Below, piece by piece: positions 9,003-17,225 of a stretch of DNA of 64,000 nucleotides (position 1 is the stretch's first letter; each line of letters opens with the position of its first letter). The notes beneath the pieces are model-generated. The model was not told the DNA's origin. It did no database searches and saw only the letters and a program-made list of their open reading frames with translations. The position numbers and the translations under genes are program-made. This DNA comes from Mesorhizobium sp. (lineage in GTDB: Bacteria > Pseudomonadota > Alphaproteobacteria > Rhizobiales > Rhizobiaceae): the NCBI GenBank assembly GCA_004020645.1, contig SAQL01000012.1, positions 152,091 to 216,090 on the forward strand, read 5' to 3'.

Positions 9003-10279
9003 GTAGCCTCCAACTCGGCCAGCGCACGCGGACGCTTCTCCTGGATATCGCTGAATGTCCTGAACGAGGCCAAATAATGCTCGTGGGCGCGCTCCCAGGC
9101 GAGATCGTCGGGCTCGCCCCAAAGCTCGCGATAGCTGGGCGAACTGGGGTAGGGATAGAGCGGCACCGGTTCGTTGGCCCACACGCCGCGGTCGATGAGG
9201 TGCTTGCGCCAATGATCGACCAGAGCGGGATCGTCCTCGACCACGCCGATCAGATTGGCCTGGACGAACGGAACGTGACGTCGTGCATTGACCAGCAGCG
9301 CGGCCAGTTCCTCGGTGCCCAGCCGGCAACGCTTTGCCAGCATGGCCCGGCCTTCCACGGTCAGGCTTTCGAGGCCGGCCTCGATCGAAACGCAGCCGGC
9401 CGCACCTAGCAATTCAAGGAGCTCCGGCTTCCAAAGATCGATGCGGGTCTGCACGCCGAACTTGACATCGCGATCGACCAATGCCTCCAGCAGCGCCTTC
9501 TGCGGCAGGAAGATCTCGTCGATAAAATAGATGTAGCCGACGCCTTGCCCGATCAGCCGGTCGATTTCCGCGATGACCGTATCGTGGTTCCTGCGGCGGT
9601 AGGCGTCGCGGAAATCGATCTTGGCGCAGAAGCTGCAATTGTAGGGACAGCCGCGAGATGCCTCGACCTCCGCTCCGAAACCCACCTGATTGTCGTCGAA
9701 CCTGTGGTGATGGTGCGAATGGGCGGCAATCCAATCGGACGGCCATTTGAGGGGCGGATGATCGACAAACGAACTGGCGTGGACGCCGCCATTGCCGACA
9801 AGTTTTCCCTCGTGGAGATGAGCGGTGTGGGGCACCGCGCTCCAATTGTCCTGGCGGGCGAGTTCGGCGACGACTTCTTCGCATTCGCCGCGCACGACGA
9901 TATCGACGCCAAGTTTGCGCAGTGTTGGCGCCGGCGTCGCCGAGCCGTGCGGCCCGACAGCGACGGTGCGGCCGCCGCGCGCGGCGAGGCGGTTGAGGAA
10001 GTCGGCAGGTACGCGCTGCTCGGGCGGCGCGCAGCGCCAGAACAGATAGGTCGGCGCCGTGCTGACGACGGTCATGGCCGGTGCGAAGGCGGCGACGCGA
10101 TCGGCAAGTGCCGCGTTGTCCAGCTTCTGGATTTGCCCGTCCAGCATCAGCACCTGATGGCCGTCGGCCTCCAGCAAGGCTTTCGAGTAGCCCAGTTCCA
10201 GCGGCAGATGCGGTTGGCGGCAGCCGAAATAGATGCTGTCCTCGTAGGTCCAGAGCGGGTTGACCAGGGCGACTTTCAT
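8987..10279 (-). CDS. B12-binding domain radical SAM protein
   Basis: A 430-residue protein. Residues 1-150 resemble a cobalamin-binding domain (MKVALVNPLW, VSTAPTYLFWRC, GPHGSATPAPTLRKLGVD), although the classic D-x-H-x-x-G motif is not obvious. The radical SAM core has SRGCPYNCSFCAKIDFRD, a C-x3-C-x2-C cluster site, followed by IYFIDEIFLPQ and SIEAGLES. An unusual HSHHHH run precedes the cluster. Family knowledge: such enzymes do methylations and rearrangements, and I recall a TIGRFAM group (TIGR04295) found beside glycosyltransferases. The overlaps on both sides show that it is an integral operon member. Substrate is probably a sugar or sugar nucleotide (inference). Confidence 0.88.
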   Translation of the reverse strand: MKVALVNPLWTYEDSIYFGCRQPHLPLELGYSKALLEADGHQVLMLDGQIQKLDNAALADRVAAFAPAMTVVSTAPTYLFWRCAPPEQRVPADFLNRLAARGGRTVAVGPHGSATPAPTLRKLGVDIVVRGECEEVVAELARQDNWSAVPHTAHLHEGKLVGNGGVHASSFVDHPPLKWPSDWIAAHSHHHHRFDDNQVGFGAEVEASRGCPYNCSFCAKIDFRDAYRRRNHDTVIAEIDRLIGQGVGYIYFIDEIFLPQKALLEALVDRDVKFGVQTRIDLWKPELLELLGAAGCVSIEAGLESLTVEGRAMLAKRCRLGTEELAALLVNARRHVPFVQANLIGVVEDDPALVDHWRKHLIDRGVWANEPVPLYPYPSSPSYRELWGEPDDLAWERAHEHYLASFRTFSDIQEKRPRALAELEATCCSH

Positions 10280-11343
10280 GCCACGTACCTCGCTGGTTCA
10301 CGTTCGAGGCGGTGACGCTGGAGCCAATCGGCGAGATCGCGGACGCCGTCGCGCCAGGAGACATGCGCTTTCCAGCCCAGCGTCGCTTCTATTTTGCGGG
10401 TGTCGGCGACAAAGAACGGCTGATCGCCGGTGCGTTCCCGGTCGTAGCGGATCGAGAGCTTTCGACCGGTCAGCTCGCCGATCTCCTTGAGCAGCATGCG
10501 CAGGCTGATGGCGTTGCCCGGTCCGCCGCCGAGATTGAATGCCTGCCCTTTGATGTCCTCGATCCGGGCAAGCACCCCGCGATAGGCAGCAACGGCATCG
10601 GAGACATGAAGGATGTCGCGCACCTGCTTGCCGTTGCCGTAAATCGTGATCGGCTTGCCGGAAAGCGCGCTGAGCAGAAAATGGGCGACCCAGCCCTGGT
10701 CCTCCGTGCCGAACTGGCGCGGTCCATAGATGCAGCTCATGCGCAGGACCGCGGTCGGCAGGTCGTACGACTTGGCGTAATCGAGTACATATTGATCCGC
10801 CGCGCCTTTGGAGCAGCCATAGGGCGTGCAGAAATCCAGACCGCAGGTCTCGTCTATGCCGTCGGCGCGGATGCCGGCATTGCAGGGCACGCACCGATCG
10901 TCCTCTTCGCGCACGGTGACATCGGGCAGGCCGCCATAGACCTTGTTGGTGCTGGCGAAGATCACGGGGATGCGCTTGCCGCTCCGGCGAGCGGCTTCCA
11001 GGACGTTGAATGTTCCGCGAAGATTGATGTCGAAATCTTCGCTTGGCTGAACGAGGCTCGTGGTGACGGCGGTCTGCGCGGCAAGATGGAATATCGCCTT
11101 GGAATGCGCCACAAGCGGCGCCAGCACGTCTCCGTCGCGGACATCGGCGGTTTCCACGGCAAGTTGATTACCGTGCTTCTGCGCCAGCCACGCCAGGTTC
11201 TGCTCGACGCCCGGACGGCTGAGATTGTCGATGACCAGCACCGGCACCCCATCCGACAACAGGCTGTCGGCAAGGTTCGAACCGATGAAGCCGCTGCCGC
11301 CGACGATCGCGATGGGCGCTTCGCGAAAACTGTCCGGCCTCAT
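10276..11343 (-). CDS. NAD-dependent epimerase, CDP-paratose/tyvelose epimerase-like
   Basis: A 355-residue extended SDR. The NAD-binding loop is IVGGSGFIGSNLADSL, and the active site is PYGCSKGAADQYVLDYAKSY with the Y-x3-K pair. FASTNKVYGGLPDV is reminiscent of CDP-paratose 2-epimerases (RfbE type). The start is ATG 11343, overlapping the previous stop (ATGA). The second gene of the operon. It would invert a carbon of an NDP-sugar. The CDP-sugar assignment is only by motif resemblance and no partner CDP-sugar genes are visible, so another nucleotide sugar is possible. Confidence 0.85.
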   Translation of the reverse strand: MRPDSFREAPIAIVGGSGFIGSNLADSLLSDGVPVLVIDNLSRPGVEQNLAWLAQKHGNQLAVETADVRDGDVLAPLVAHSKAIFHLAAQTAVTTSLVQPSEDFDINLRGTFNVLEAARRSGKRIPVIFASTNKVYGGLPDVTVREEDDRCVPCNAGIRADGIDETCGLDFCTPYGCSKGAADQYVLDYAKSYDLPTAVLRMSCIYGPRQFGTEDQGWVAHFLLSALSGKPITIYGNGKQVRDILHVSDAVAAYRGVLARIEDIKGQAFNLGGGPGNAISLRMLLKEIGELTGRKLSIRYDRERTGDQPFFVADTRKIEATLGWKAHVSWRDGVRDLADWLQRHRLEREPARYVA

Positions 11344-12446
11344 GACACCAGTCCCCGCTCTTCGAGTTCCCGTCTCATGTCGGCGCCGCGATCGATGGCG
11401 ACCGTGTTGCGAACCCATGCGACGAACTCGTCGAGTGAATGCTCCAGCCGGTGCTGCGGCTCGAAACCGAGCAGTTCGCGCGCCTTCGAGATGTCGGCGA
11501 AGCAGTTGCGGATATCGCCGGCGCGCGCCTTGCCGAGGATTTCAGGCAAGCGCTCCGGCACTCCCATAGCGTCGGCGAGCAGCCGGGCGACCTCGCAGAT
11601 CGTATAGGCTCGTCCGCTGCCGATGTTGATGACGTGGCCGCGCGCCTGGCGTTGTTCCAGCGCCAGGCGGAAGGCGCGAGCGACGTCGCGCACATGGACG
11701 AAGTCGCGTTTCTGCTCGCCATCTTCGAAAATCATCGGCCGCTGGCCGTTGGCGAGGCGTGAGGCGAAATTCGCCAAAACGCCGGTGTATGGGTTTGACA
11801 GCGCCTGTCCGGCGCCGAAGACGTTGAACAGGCGCAGTGCCACCGCGTCGATGCCATAGGCTTCCCCGAAGATCAGCACGGCACGCTCCTGGGCGTATTT
11901 CGTCAGCGCATAGATCGAGGCGAGATCGACCGGCTTTTCCTCGTCCGTCGGCAGGGGCGACAGCGCTTCACCCTCCATCGACAGCGGATTCCATTGGCCG
12001 CTCTTGATGTCGTTCGCCTGCCGCCGTGCATTATCGATGCGCCGACCGCCTGGCGAGGCATAGAGGCCCTCACCGTAGACGCTCATCGATGAAGCGACGA
12101 CGATCCGCTCGACCGGATGTTTGATCAAAGCTTCAAGTAAAGTGGCGGTGCCGAGGTCGTTCGCGCCGACATAGCGGACGATCTCGTACATCGACTGGCC
12201 AACGCCGACCTCGGCCGCCAGATGGATGGTGGCGTCGACGCCCTGGAGCGCCTCGGCGACAGCGTCGCGATCGCGAACGTCGCCTTTGATCAGTTCGGCT
12301 CCTGCCGGCAGGCTGATCGCCTGGCTGCCGTGCACCTGTTCCAGAAGCGCATCGAGAATGCAGACAGCATAACCATGTTCAACGAGTTCCTGGACGACGT
12401 GGCGGCCGATGAAACCGCACCCTCCTGTAACCAGTATGCGTTTCAC
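11340..12446 (-). CDS. NAD-dependent NDP-sugar epimerase/dehydratase
   Basis: A 368-residue extended SDR beginning MKRILVTGGCGFIGRHVVQ. It has VVASSMSVYGEGLYASP, an active-site YALTKYAQE (Y-x3-K) and LRLFNVFGAGQALSNPYTGV, typical of UDP-glucose 4-epimerase and dTDP-rhamnose 4-epimerase-like proteins. It starts with GTG at 12446 behind a strong AAGGAG five to six bases upstream. It is the first gene of the eight-gene glycan operon, and a stress-type promoter lies 35 bases before the start codon. The exact sugar is undecided between UDP-glucose/galactose and dTDP-sugar chemistry. Confidence 0.87.
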   Translation of the reverse strand: MKRILVTGGCGFIGRHVVQELVEHGYAVCILDALLEQVHGSQAISLPAGAELIKGDVRDRDAVAEALQGVDATIHLAAEVGVGQSMYEIVRYVGANDLGTATLLEALIKHPVERIVVASSMSVYGEGLYASPGGRRIDNARRQANDIKSGQWNPLSMEGEALSPLPTDEEKPVDLASIYALTKYAQERAVLIFGEAYGIDAVALRLFNVFGAGQALSNPYTGVLANFASRLANGQRPMIFEDGEQKRDFVHVRDVARAFRLALEQRQARGHVINIGSGRAYTICEVARLLADAMGVPERLPEILGKARAGDIRNCFADISKARELLGFEPQHRLEHSLDEFVAWVRNTVAIDRGADMRRELEERGLVS

Positions 12447-12480
12447 GACAACTCCTTACGCAGATGGCCTTGGCGCCCCG

Positions 12481-12505
12481 AACTGTTTGGCAAAAGGTTT
12501 GTTCC
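12481..12505 (-). promoter_or_regulatory. Candidate EcfG promoter of the long glycan operon
   Basis: GGAAC (12505-12501), a 16-base spacer and AGTT (12484-12481) on the minus strand. The predicted start near 12474 gives a leader of about 28 bases containing the AAGGAG of the first epimerase gene. It is arranged back to back with a similar site at 12584-12608 for the plus-strand gene. Confidence 0.65.
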
Positions 12506-12583
12506 CTCTGCTTCAACAAAGATGGTTTTGGGGAGGCTGCAACCTGAGGTGAACGCATAGCGAACGAGCCTTGGTCATGCGCT

Positions 12584-12608
12584 GGAACATTGCAGCTTCT
12601 TTGGGGTT
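12584..12608 (+). promoter_or_regulatory. Candidate EcfG promoter of the 90-residue gene
   Basis: GGAAC (12584-12588), a 16-base spacer and GGTT (12605-12608) on the plus strand. It would give a leader of about 115 bases before the ATG at 12730. It is divergent from the glycan operon promoter, so both could respond together. Confidence 0.55.
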
Positions 12609-12729
12609 AGGGCACTCATCCGGCCCGTGGGCGGAAGGAGTGGCTGGCAGCTGTCATCGAAGCGGCATGGCGTAGCAAGCCAGACCCGATCATGAGGCCT
12701 GCAAAGTCTGGATCAAAAAGGAGGTTTCA

Positions 12730-13002
12730 ATGTCTGAATCGAAGACAACCACCAATCATGACGAGATCCGCCAATGGGCCGAAGATCGTGGTGGCCGACC
12801 TGCGGTTGTACGAACCACGGGCGAGGGCGGCATCTTGCGGATCGATTTTGGCGAGCCCGAGGAGAAGCTCGAACCCATTGAATGGGATGAGTTCTTCCGG
12901 ATTTTCGACGAGAACGATCTGACTTTCCTTTACCAGGACGAAATCGGCGGCGGGAAAAACAGCCGATTCAACAAATTCATCGACCGCAAACAGAGCGGCT
13001 GA
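12730..13002 (+). CDS. Conserved hypothetical protein, 90 residues
   Basis: A 90-residue acidic protein starting MSESKTTTNHDEIRQWAED, with GGRPAVVRTTGEGGILRIDF and WDEFFRIFDENDLTFLYQ. Similar short proteins are common in rhizobia. I recall that some database entries label them 1,4-alpha-glucan branching enzyme, which the length rules out. A very strong ribosome-binding site (AAAGGAGG, six bases before the ATG) and the stress-type promoter upstream support it as a real, highly expressed gene. No signal peptide or membrane segment. Function unknown; probably a general-stress protein. Confidence 0.8.
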   Translation: MSESKTTTNHDEIRQWAEDRGGRPAVVRTTGEGGILRIDFGEPEEKLEPIEWDEFFRIFDENDLTFLYQDEIGGGKNSRFNKFIDRKQSG

Positions 13003-13190
13003 GGGGGTGCTATGTCAGCGGTGTCGGCTGGCTCTTAAGGCGCCTCACATTCTGACAGAGAACTTCACTCTAGCTCGCTGTTTTTGCGTACTTTTCGGAG
13101 GCATACAATTGGAGATAAACCGGTTTTTCCAAACATTCCAGACTTGATGGAACAGGCTAGACGGCTTCGGCGGTCGCCGATCGGTCAGCG

Positions 13191-13772
13191 TCAGTGCAAC
13201 AGGCTCGTTCCAGTCGATCTTGCGACCTTTCGCATGATGCCGTTCAGCCAATCTTCGGTCGATACGCCGGCCCGCCTCCTGTCGATCTCGCCGATGGCTC
13301 GCTCCAGCGTTCGCTCGACCAGCCGGTCGGAAGCATCCACGTCGCCCAAAAGCAGACGCGCCGCGAGCCTGAGCTTGGGCAGAAGTGAAAAGACATTGTC
13401 GGACAAGTTCACGGCACGGCCACTTTCCGGAGGGAACAAAGCATCGAACACGGCATAGCTATCCGACGATTTTCGAAGATTGCTGGCGTGGCGCAGACGT
13501 TCGGGAATGACGATGTCCTCGTCACCGCTGAAAAAGACGAAGGGCACGCCGCGGCGCATCAGTTCGTCTGCGATCGGAAACACCCGCCGGCCGTCGAGAT
13601 TGACGTCGAGGATCGCGGCCTCAGCCGCCTCGGTATGCATAGACGCGTGTTCGACTGTCGCCGCAGGGCCGAGGATGACCGCGCCCATGTTGCCGAAGTA
13701 TCTTGCAAGATCGCCGGCCAATACCCAATCGTCTTCGACGATCAGAATGTGCACCCCTCGCAGGTCGCGCAC
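13191..13772 (-). CDS. Response regulator: N-terminal receiver plus C-terminal sigma-region-2-like domain
   Basis: A 193-residue protein. Residues 7-115 are a receiver with the acidic pair D14-D15, phospho-acceptor D56 (ILDVNLDG), S82 (FFSGDED) and K101. Residues 127-186 (LLPKLRLAARLLLGDVDASD, then VERTLERAIGEID and DWLNGIMRKVAR) resemble sigma-70 region 2 of ECF factors. In PhyR the order is the reverse, with the sigma-like part first. The start is GTG 13772, directly after the stop of an upstream NepR-like frame (TGAGGTG), so the two are coupled. It may act as an anti-anti-sigma decoy or a sequestering variant; that is inference. Confidence 0.85.
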   Translation of the reverse strand: MRDLRGVHILIVEDDWVLAGDLARYFGNMGAVILGPAATVEHASMHTEAAEAAILDVNLDGRRVFPIADELMRRGVPFVFFSGDEDIVIPERLRHASNLRKSSDSYAVFDALFPPESGRAVNLSDNVFSLLPKLRLAARLLLGDVDASDRLVERTLERAIGEIDRRRAGVSTEDWLNGIMRKVARSTGTSLLH

Positions 13773-13773
13773 C

Positions 13774-13929
13774 TCATCGTCCTTCCTTCGAGAGAGATTT
13801 CCAATTCTCCGCGCGGGCTTGTTCAGAACGCTGCTGCAAGGCTGCCTGCAATCGTTTCGCCAAAACGAGCATGCGCGGCGGAATGGATTCGTCTCCCGGT
13901 AAACCCAGCAAATCCGAAGACTGCAACAA
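13774..13929 (-). CDS. Candidate NepR-like small anti-sigma protein
   Basis: An open frame upstream of, and coupled to, the receiver/sigma-2 gene. From the TTG at 13929 it gives 51 residues; the only ATG (13872) would give 32. The core DESIPPRMLVLAKRLQAAL resembles the helix of NepR anti-sigma factors (pattern E-x-(I/V)-P-x-R-x-L-x-L-A-x-x-L). Its stop TGA sits two bases before the GTG of the regulator. A good EcfG promoter (13999-14023) lies upstream, as is usual for nepR operons. No convincing ribosome-binding site was found, so the start is uncertain. It is short for NepR (usually about 60 residues). Confidence 0.5.
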   Translation of the reverse strand: MLQSSDLLGLPGDESIPPRMLVLAKRLQAALQQRSEQARAENWKSLSKEGR

Positions 13930-13998
13930 CGCTTGTTTTGTCAGCTTCAGTTCAGGTGTGCGTTTTTACATTGGAGTTTCCACAAGGATTTCAACGCT

Positions 13999-14023
13999 AA
14001 CGCTGTCTGCACTGACTTGTTCC
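13999..14023 (-). promoter_or_regulatory. Candidate EcfG promoter of the NepR-like/response regulator pair
   Basis: GGAAC (14023-14019), a 16-base spacer and CGTT (14002-13999) on the minus strand, an exact consensus match. It lies between the divergent kinase gene and the regulator pair. Autoregulation by EcfG is usual for nepR/phyR loci. Confidence 0.7.
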
Positions 14024-14123
14024 GGCCCTCTTGCGCGTTGTATGATGGGATGTTCAGCCCGGTCGCGGGTTTTGGGTCGATTGGCGGCCTTGTCGTCCAG
14101 GCTGTTCAACCGAAGGGCTTGCG

Positions 14124-17100
14124 GTGACATCCCAGATGAAGAGATTTCCCATTGTGGGTGTGGGCGCGTCCGCAGGCGGCATTCCGGCCATGGAAGGTCT
14201 GTTCAAAGGCATCACCGGCCAGCCCGGCATGGCGTTTGTCATCGTCACCCATCTCAGTCCCGGGCGCGAAAGCCTGCTTCACGAGGTCGTCGGACGTTAT
14301 ACGCAGATGCCGGTTGTCGTCGCCGAGGACGGCATCACTGTCCTAGCCGACCACGTCTATGTGATGCCGCAGAACGTCGTTATCACCATCGACAAAGGGG
14401 TGCTGCACCTGCGGCAATCCAACGTGCTCAGCCGTGAGCGCAAGCCGATTGATATTTTCCTTAGCGCGCTGGCCGAGGATCAGGGCGAATATGCGGTAGG
14501 GGTGATTTTGTCGGGCGGCGATTCCGACGGCACGCTGGGCGCAAAGGCAATCAAGGAGCGTGGCGGACTGACGGTCGCCCAGGCCCCCGACGGCTACGGC
14601 CCGCGCAATCCGGACATGCCGAAAAGTGCGATCTCCAGCGGGCTGATCGATATCGCGGCTCCGGCGGAGGACATCGGTGCGAAGCTCGAGGGGTTCGCCC
14701 GCAGCTTCGGTATACTGAACGGGGCTGCCGGAGACGGCGAGACGGCAGAGATGGGTCGGCTCCGCGACGAGATTTATGGAATTCTAAAGGGCCAATCCGG
14801 CCACGATTTCTCCGGCTACAAGACCAAGACATTCCTGCGTCGCGTAAAGCGGCGCATGCAGATCGCGCAGCTTGGTTCAATTGCAGCCTATGTGGAATGG
14901 CTGAAGAAAGACCCTCGCGAGGTGATGGACCTGTTTCGTGATCTTTTGATCAATGTGACTGAGTTTTTCCGTGACCCCGACGCATTCCAGGTGCTCGAGA
15001 AGAAGATCATACCGCAGCTTTTCGAGGGCAAGACTGCCAGCGATGCCGTCAGGATCTGGGTGCCTGGCTGCGCCACCGGGGAGGAGGTGTTCTCCGTCGG
15101 CATGCTGGTACGCGAACACATGGAGACGCTTTCGGTCACACCACGCGTCCAGATATTTGCGACTGACATCGATGAGCCGGCGCTAGCGGTGGCGCGCGCG
15201 GCGCGTTACCCGGCGGCATTGCTGCAGGGGGTTTCGCCCGAACGCAAGCAGCGTTTTTTCAGCAACGACGGCGAGAGCTACGTGCTCACTAACGATGTAA
15301 GGGAGTTGTGCGTCTTTTCTCCTCACAGCGTCGTCCGCGACCCGCCGTTTTCGCGCATGGACATGATTTCTTGCCGCAACCTGCTGATCTATTTCGGCTC
15401 GAACATTCAGAACCGGGTCATTCCGATCTTCCATTACGCGCTGAAGCCGGGCGGTTATCTTTTCCTCGGCACGTCCGAAAGCATCGGCCAGCACGACAAC
15501 CTCTTCGCCACCGTCGACAAGAAACAGCGCGTTTTTCAGGCGCGGGAACATGCCTCGCCACATATAAGGCTGCCGATGCTGATCGGCGACGGCGGTTCGG
15601 GTGCCTCCCTGCCCGAAGGCTCCGGGTCGAAAGGAGCCACCAGCTACCCGCTTCGGCAGGCCGTCGAGGCACAGGTGCTGGAGCGCTTCGCGCCGCCGCA
15701 TGTCCTTGTCAACGGCGATGGCGACGTCGTTTACTATTCGGCCCGGACCGGCAGATATCTCGAAGCGCCGCAAGGCATTCCGAGCCGGCAAGTGCTGACC
15801 TTGGCCCGCCGCGGGCTGAGGCTCGACCTGCGTGCAGCGTTGTGGGAAGCGGCCGCGACGCGCCGCAGCGTCGTGCGGGAAAATGTCGTTGTCGACGAGG
15901 ACGACGAACAGGTTCAGTTGATCAAACTCACTGTCGAGCCCTTGGCGGAACGCGGCAAGGGCGAACGGCTTTATCTTGTCCTGTTCGAACCGTCGGGGCC
16001 GGCGCAGGCGCGGTCCGATGTGGAACGCGAAAACCGTGACGGCGAAGGCACTGCCGATCTCGAGCGGGAGCTGCGCGAGACCAGGGAGCGACTGCAATCG
16101 ACGATTGAGGAGTACGAAACCGCGCTGGAAGAAGTGAAATCGTCGAACGAGGAACTCGTCTCCGTCAATGAGGAGGCGCAGTCGACCAACGAGGAGCTTG
16201 AGGCCTCGAAGGAGGAGATGCAGTCGCTCAACGAGGAGCTCAACACTATCAATTCGGAACTGACCAGCAAGATCGAAGAGCTCGATCGCGCCAACAGCGA
16301 TTTGCGCAATCTGTTCGAGAGCACGAAGATCGCAACCATTTTCCTCGACCGCAATCTGGTGGTGCGGACCTTTACTCCGGCGGCCTCGTCTTTCTTCAGC
16401 CTGCGTCCCTCCGATGTCGGCCGGCCGCTGACCGAGCTTTCGGGCCAGCTCGACTATCCCGAGTTGAAACAGCATATCGATGCCGTCTTCGAAACCGGAG
16501 AGACCCTGAACCATCATCTCGCGCGCGACGACCAGGGCCGGTTTTATATGGTTCGCATCAATCCGTATCGCGACAAGGACAACAGGATCCAAGGCGTCGT
16601 GGTCACAATGGTCGATGTCACCACCTTGGCCGAGACGGAAGAGCAAAACCAGGTGCTCATTTCGGAGCTGAACCACCGCGTCAAGAATATGCTGGCGGTG
16701 GTCGCCAGCATCGCCAACCGCACAAGTGAAAGTTCGGAATCGAAGGAGGAGTTCGCCGAAGCGCTGATCGGTCGCTTGCACGCCATGTCGCGGGCTTACG
16801 GTCTGCTGTCGAAGGAACGATGGAAAGAAGCTTCGATCAACGAACTGCTGCATCAGGAACTCGAACCTTTCAGCATTGACCGGTTCGAACTTGACGGCGC
16901 TGAAGTGAAGCTTAGCCCGCAACAGGGCCTTTCCCTTAGCATGGCCATTCATGAACTGGCGACCAACGCCGCCAAATATGGCGCGCTGTCGAAGCCCCAG
17001 GGCAGGGTGGCGCTGAAGTGGTCGGCAGATGGCGACGTTTTCAGGCTTGCCTGGCGCGAGAGAGGTGGGCCGCCGGTCAGAAAGCCCGAAATTAACGGCT

Positions 17101-17225
17101 TCGGGCTTTCGCTGTTGCAGGGCGAGATCGGCTACCGGCTGGGCGGAAACGTCGAGACCGCCTTCAATCGTTATGGTCTTGAGGTCCAGGTCACATTTCC
17201 GATGATGCGCAAGGAGACGCCGTGA
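14124..17225 (+). CDS. CheB-CheR-PAS-HWE histidine kinase fusion
   Basis: A 1033-residue multidomain sensor. Residues 8-190 are a CheB methylesterase with Ser in VGVGASAGG, His in VTHLSPG and Asp in GGDSDGTLG. Residues 215-480 are a CheR methyltransferase (FLRRVKRRMQ, the SAM site VPGCATGEE, SCRNLLIYF). Residues 640-735 are a coiled coil rich in NEEL repeats, then a PAS domain. From about residue 848 there is an HWE/HisKA_2 kinase (ISELNHRVKNMLAVVASIA, HELATNAAKYGALS). Start GTG 14124 has AAGGG upstream; ATG 14136 is an alternative. Its stop overlaps the next receiver gene by four bases. Likely the sensor input for the stress regulators here. Confidence 0.9.
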   Translation: MTSQMKRFPIVGVGASAGGIPAMEGLFKGITGQPGMAFVIVTHLSPGRESLLHEVVGRYTQMPVVVAEDGITVLADHVYVMPQNVVITIDKGVLHLRQSNVLSRERKPIDIFLSALAEDQGEYAVGVILSGGDSDGTLGAKAIKERGGLTVAQAPDGYGPRNPDMPKSAISSGLIDIAAPAEDIGAKLEGFARSFGILNGAAGDGETAEMGRLRDEIYGILKGQSGHDFSGYKTKTFLRRVKRRMQIAQLGSIAAYVEWLKKDPREVMDLFRDLLINVTEFFRDPDAFQVLEKKIIPQLFEGKTASDAVRIWVPGCATGEEVFSVGMLVREHMETLSVTPRVQIFATDIDEPALAVARAARYPAALLQGVSPERKQRFFSNDGESYVLTNDVRELCVFSPHSVVRDPPFSRMDMISCRNLLIYFGSNIQNRVIPIFHYALKPGGYLFLGTSESIGQHDNLFATVDKKQRVFQAREHASPHIRLPMLIGDGGSGASLPEGSGSKGATSYPLRQAVEAQVLERFAPPHVLVNGDGDVVYYSARTGRYLEAPQGIPSRQVLTLARRGLRLDLRAALWEAAATRRSVVRENVVVDEDDEQVQLIKLTVEPLAERGKGERLYLVLFEPSGPAQARSDVERENRDGEGTADLERELRETRERLQSTIEEYETALEEVKSSNEELVSVNEEAQSTNEELEASKEEMQSLNEELNTINSELTSKIEELDRANSDLRNLFESTKIATIFLDRNLVVRTFTPAASSFFSLRPSDVGRPLTELSGQLDYPELKQHIDAVFETGETLNHHLARDDQGRFYMVRINPYRDKDNRIQGVVVTMVDVTTLAETEEQNQVLISELNHRVKNMLAVVASIANRTSESSESKEEFAEALIGRLHAMSRAYGLLSKERWKEASINELLHQELEPFSIDRFELDGAEVKLSPQQGLSLSMAIHELATNAAKYGALSKPQGRVALKWSADGDVFRLAWRERGGPPVRKPEINGFGLSLLQGEIGYRLGGNVETAFNRYGLEVQVTFPMMRKETP

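Noticed and set aside
15183..16952. Long open frame (589 codons) on the minus strand inside the CheB-CheR-kinase gene
   Set aside because: It is antisense to a gene with strong domain matches throughout. High-GC codon bias keeps the opposite frame open, and its translation shows no domain.
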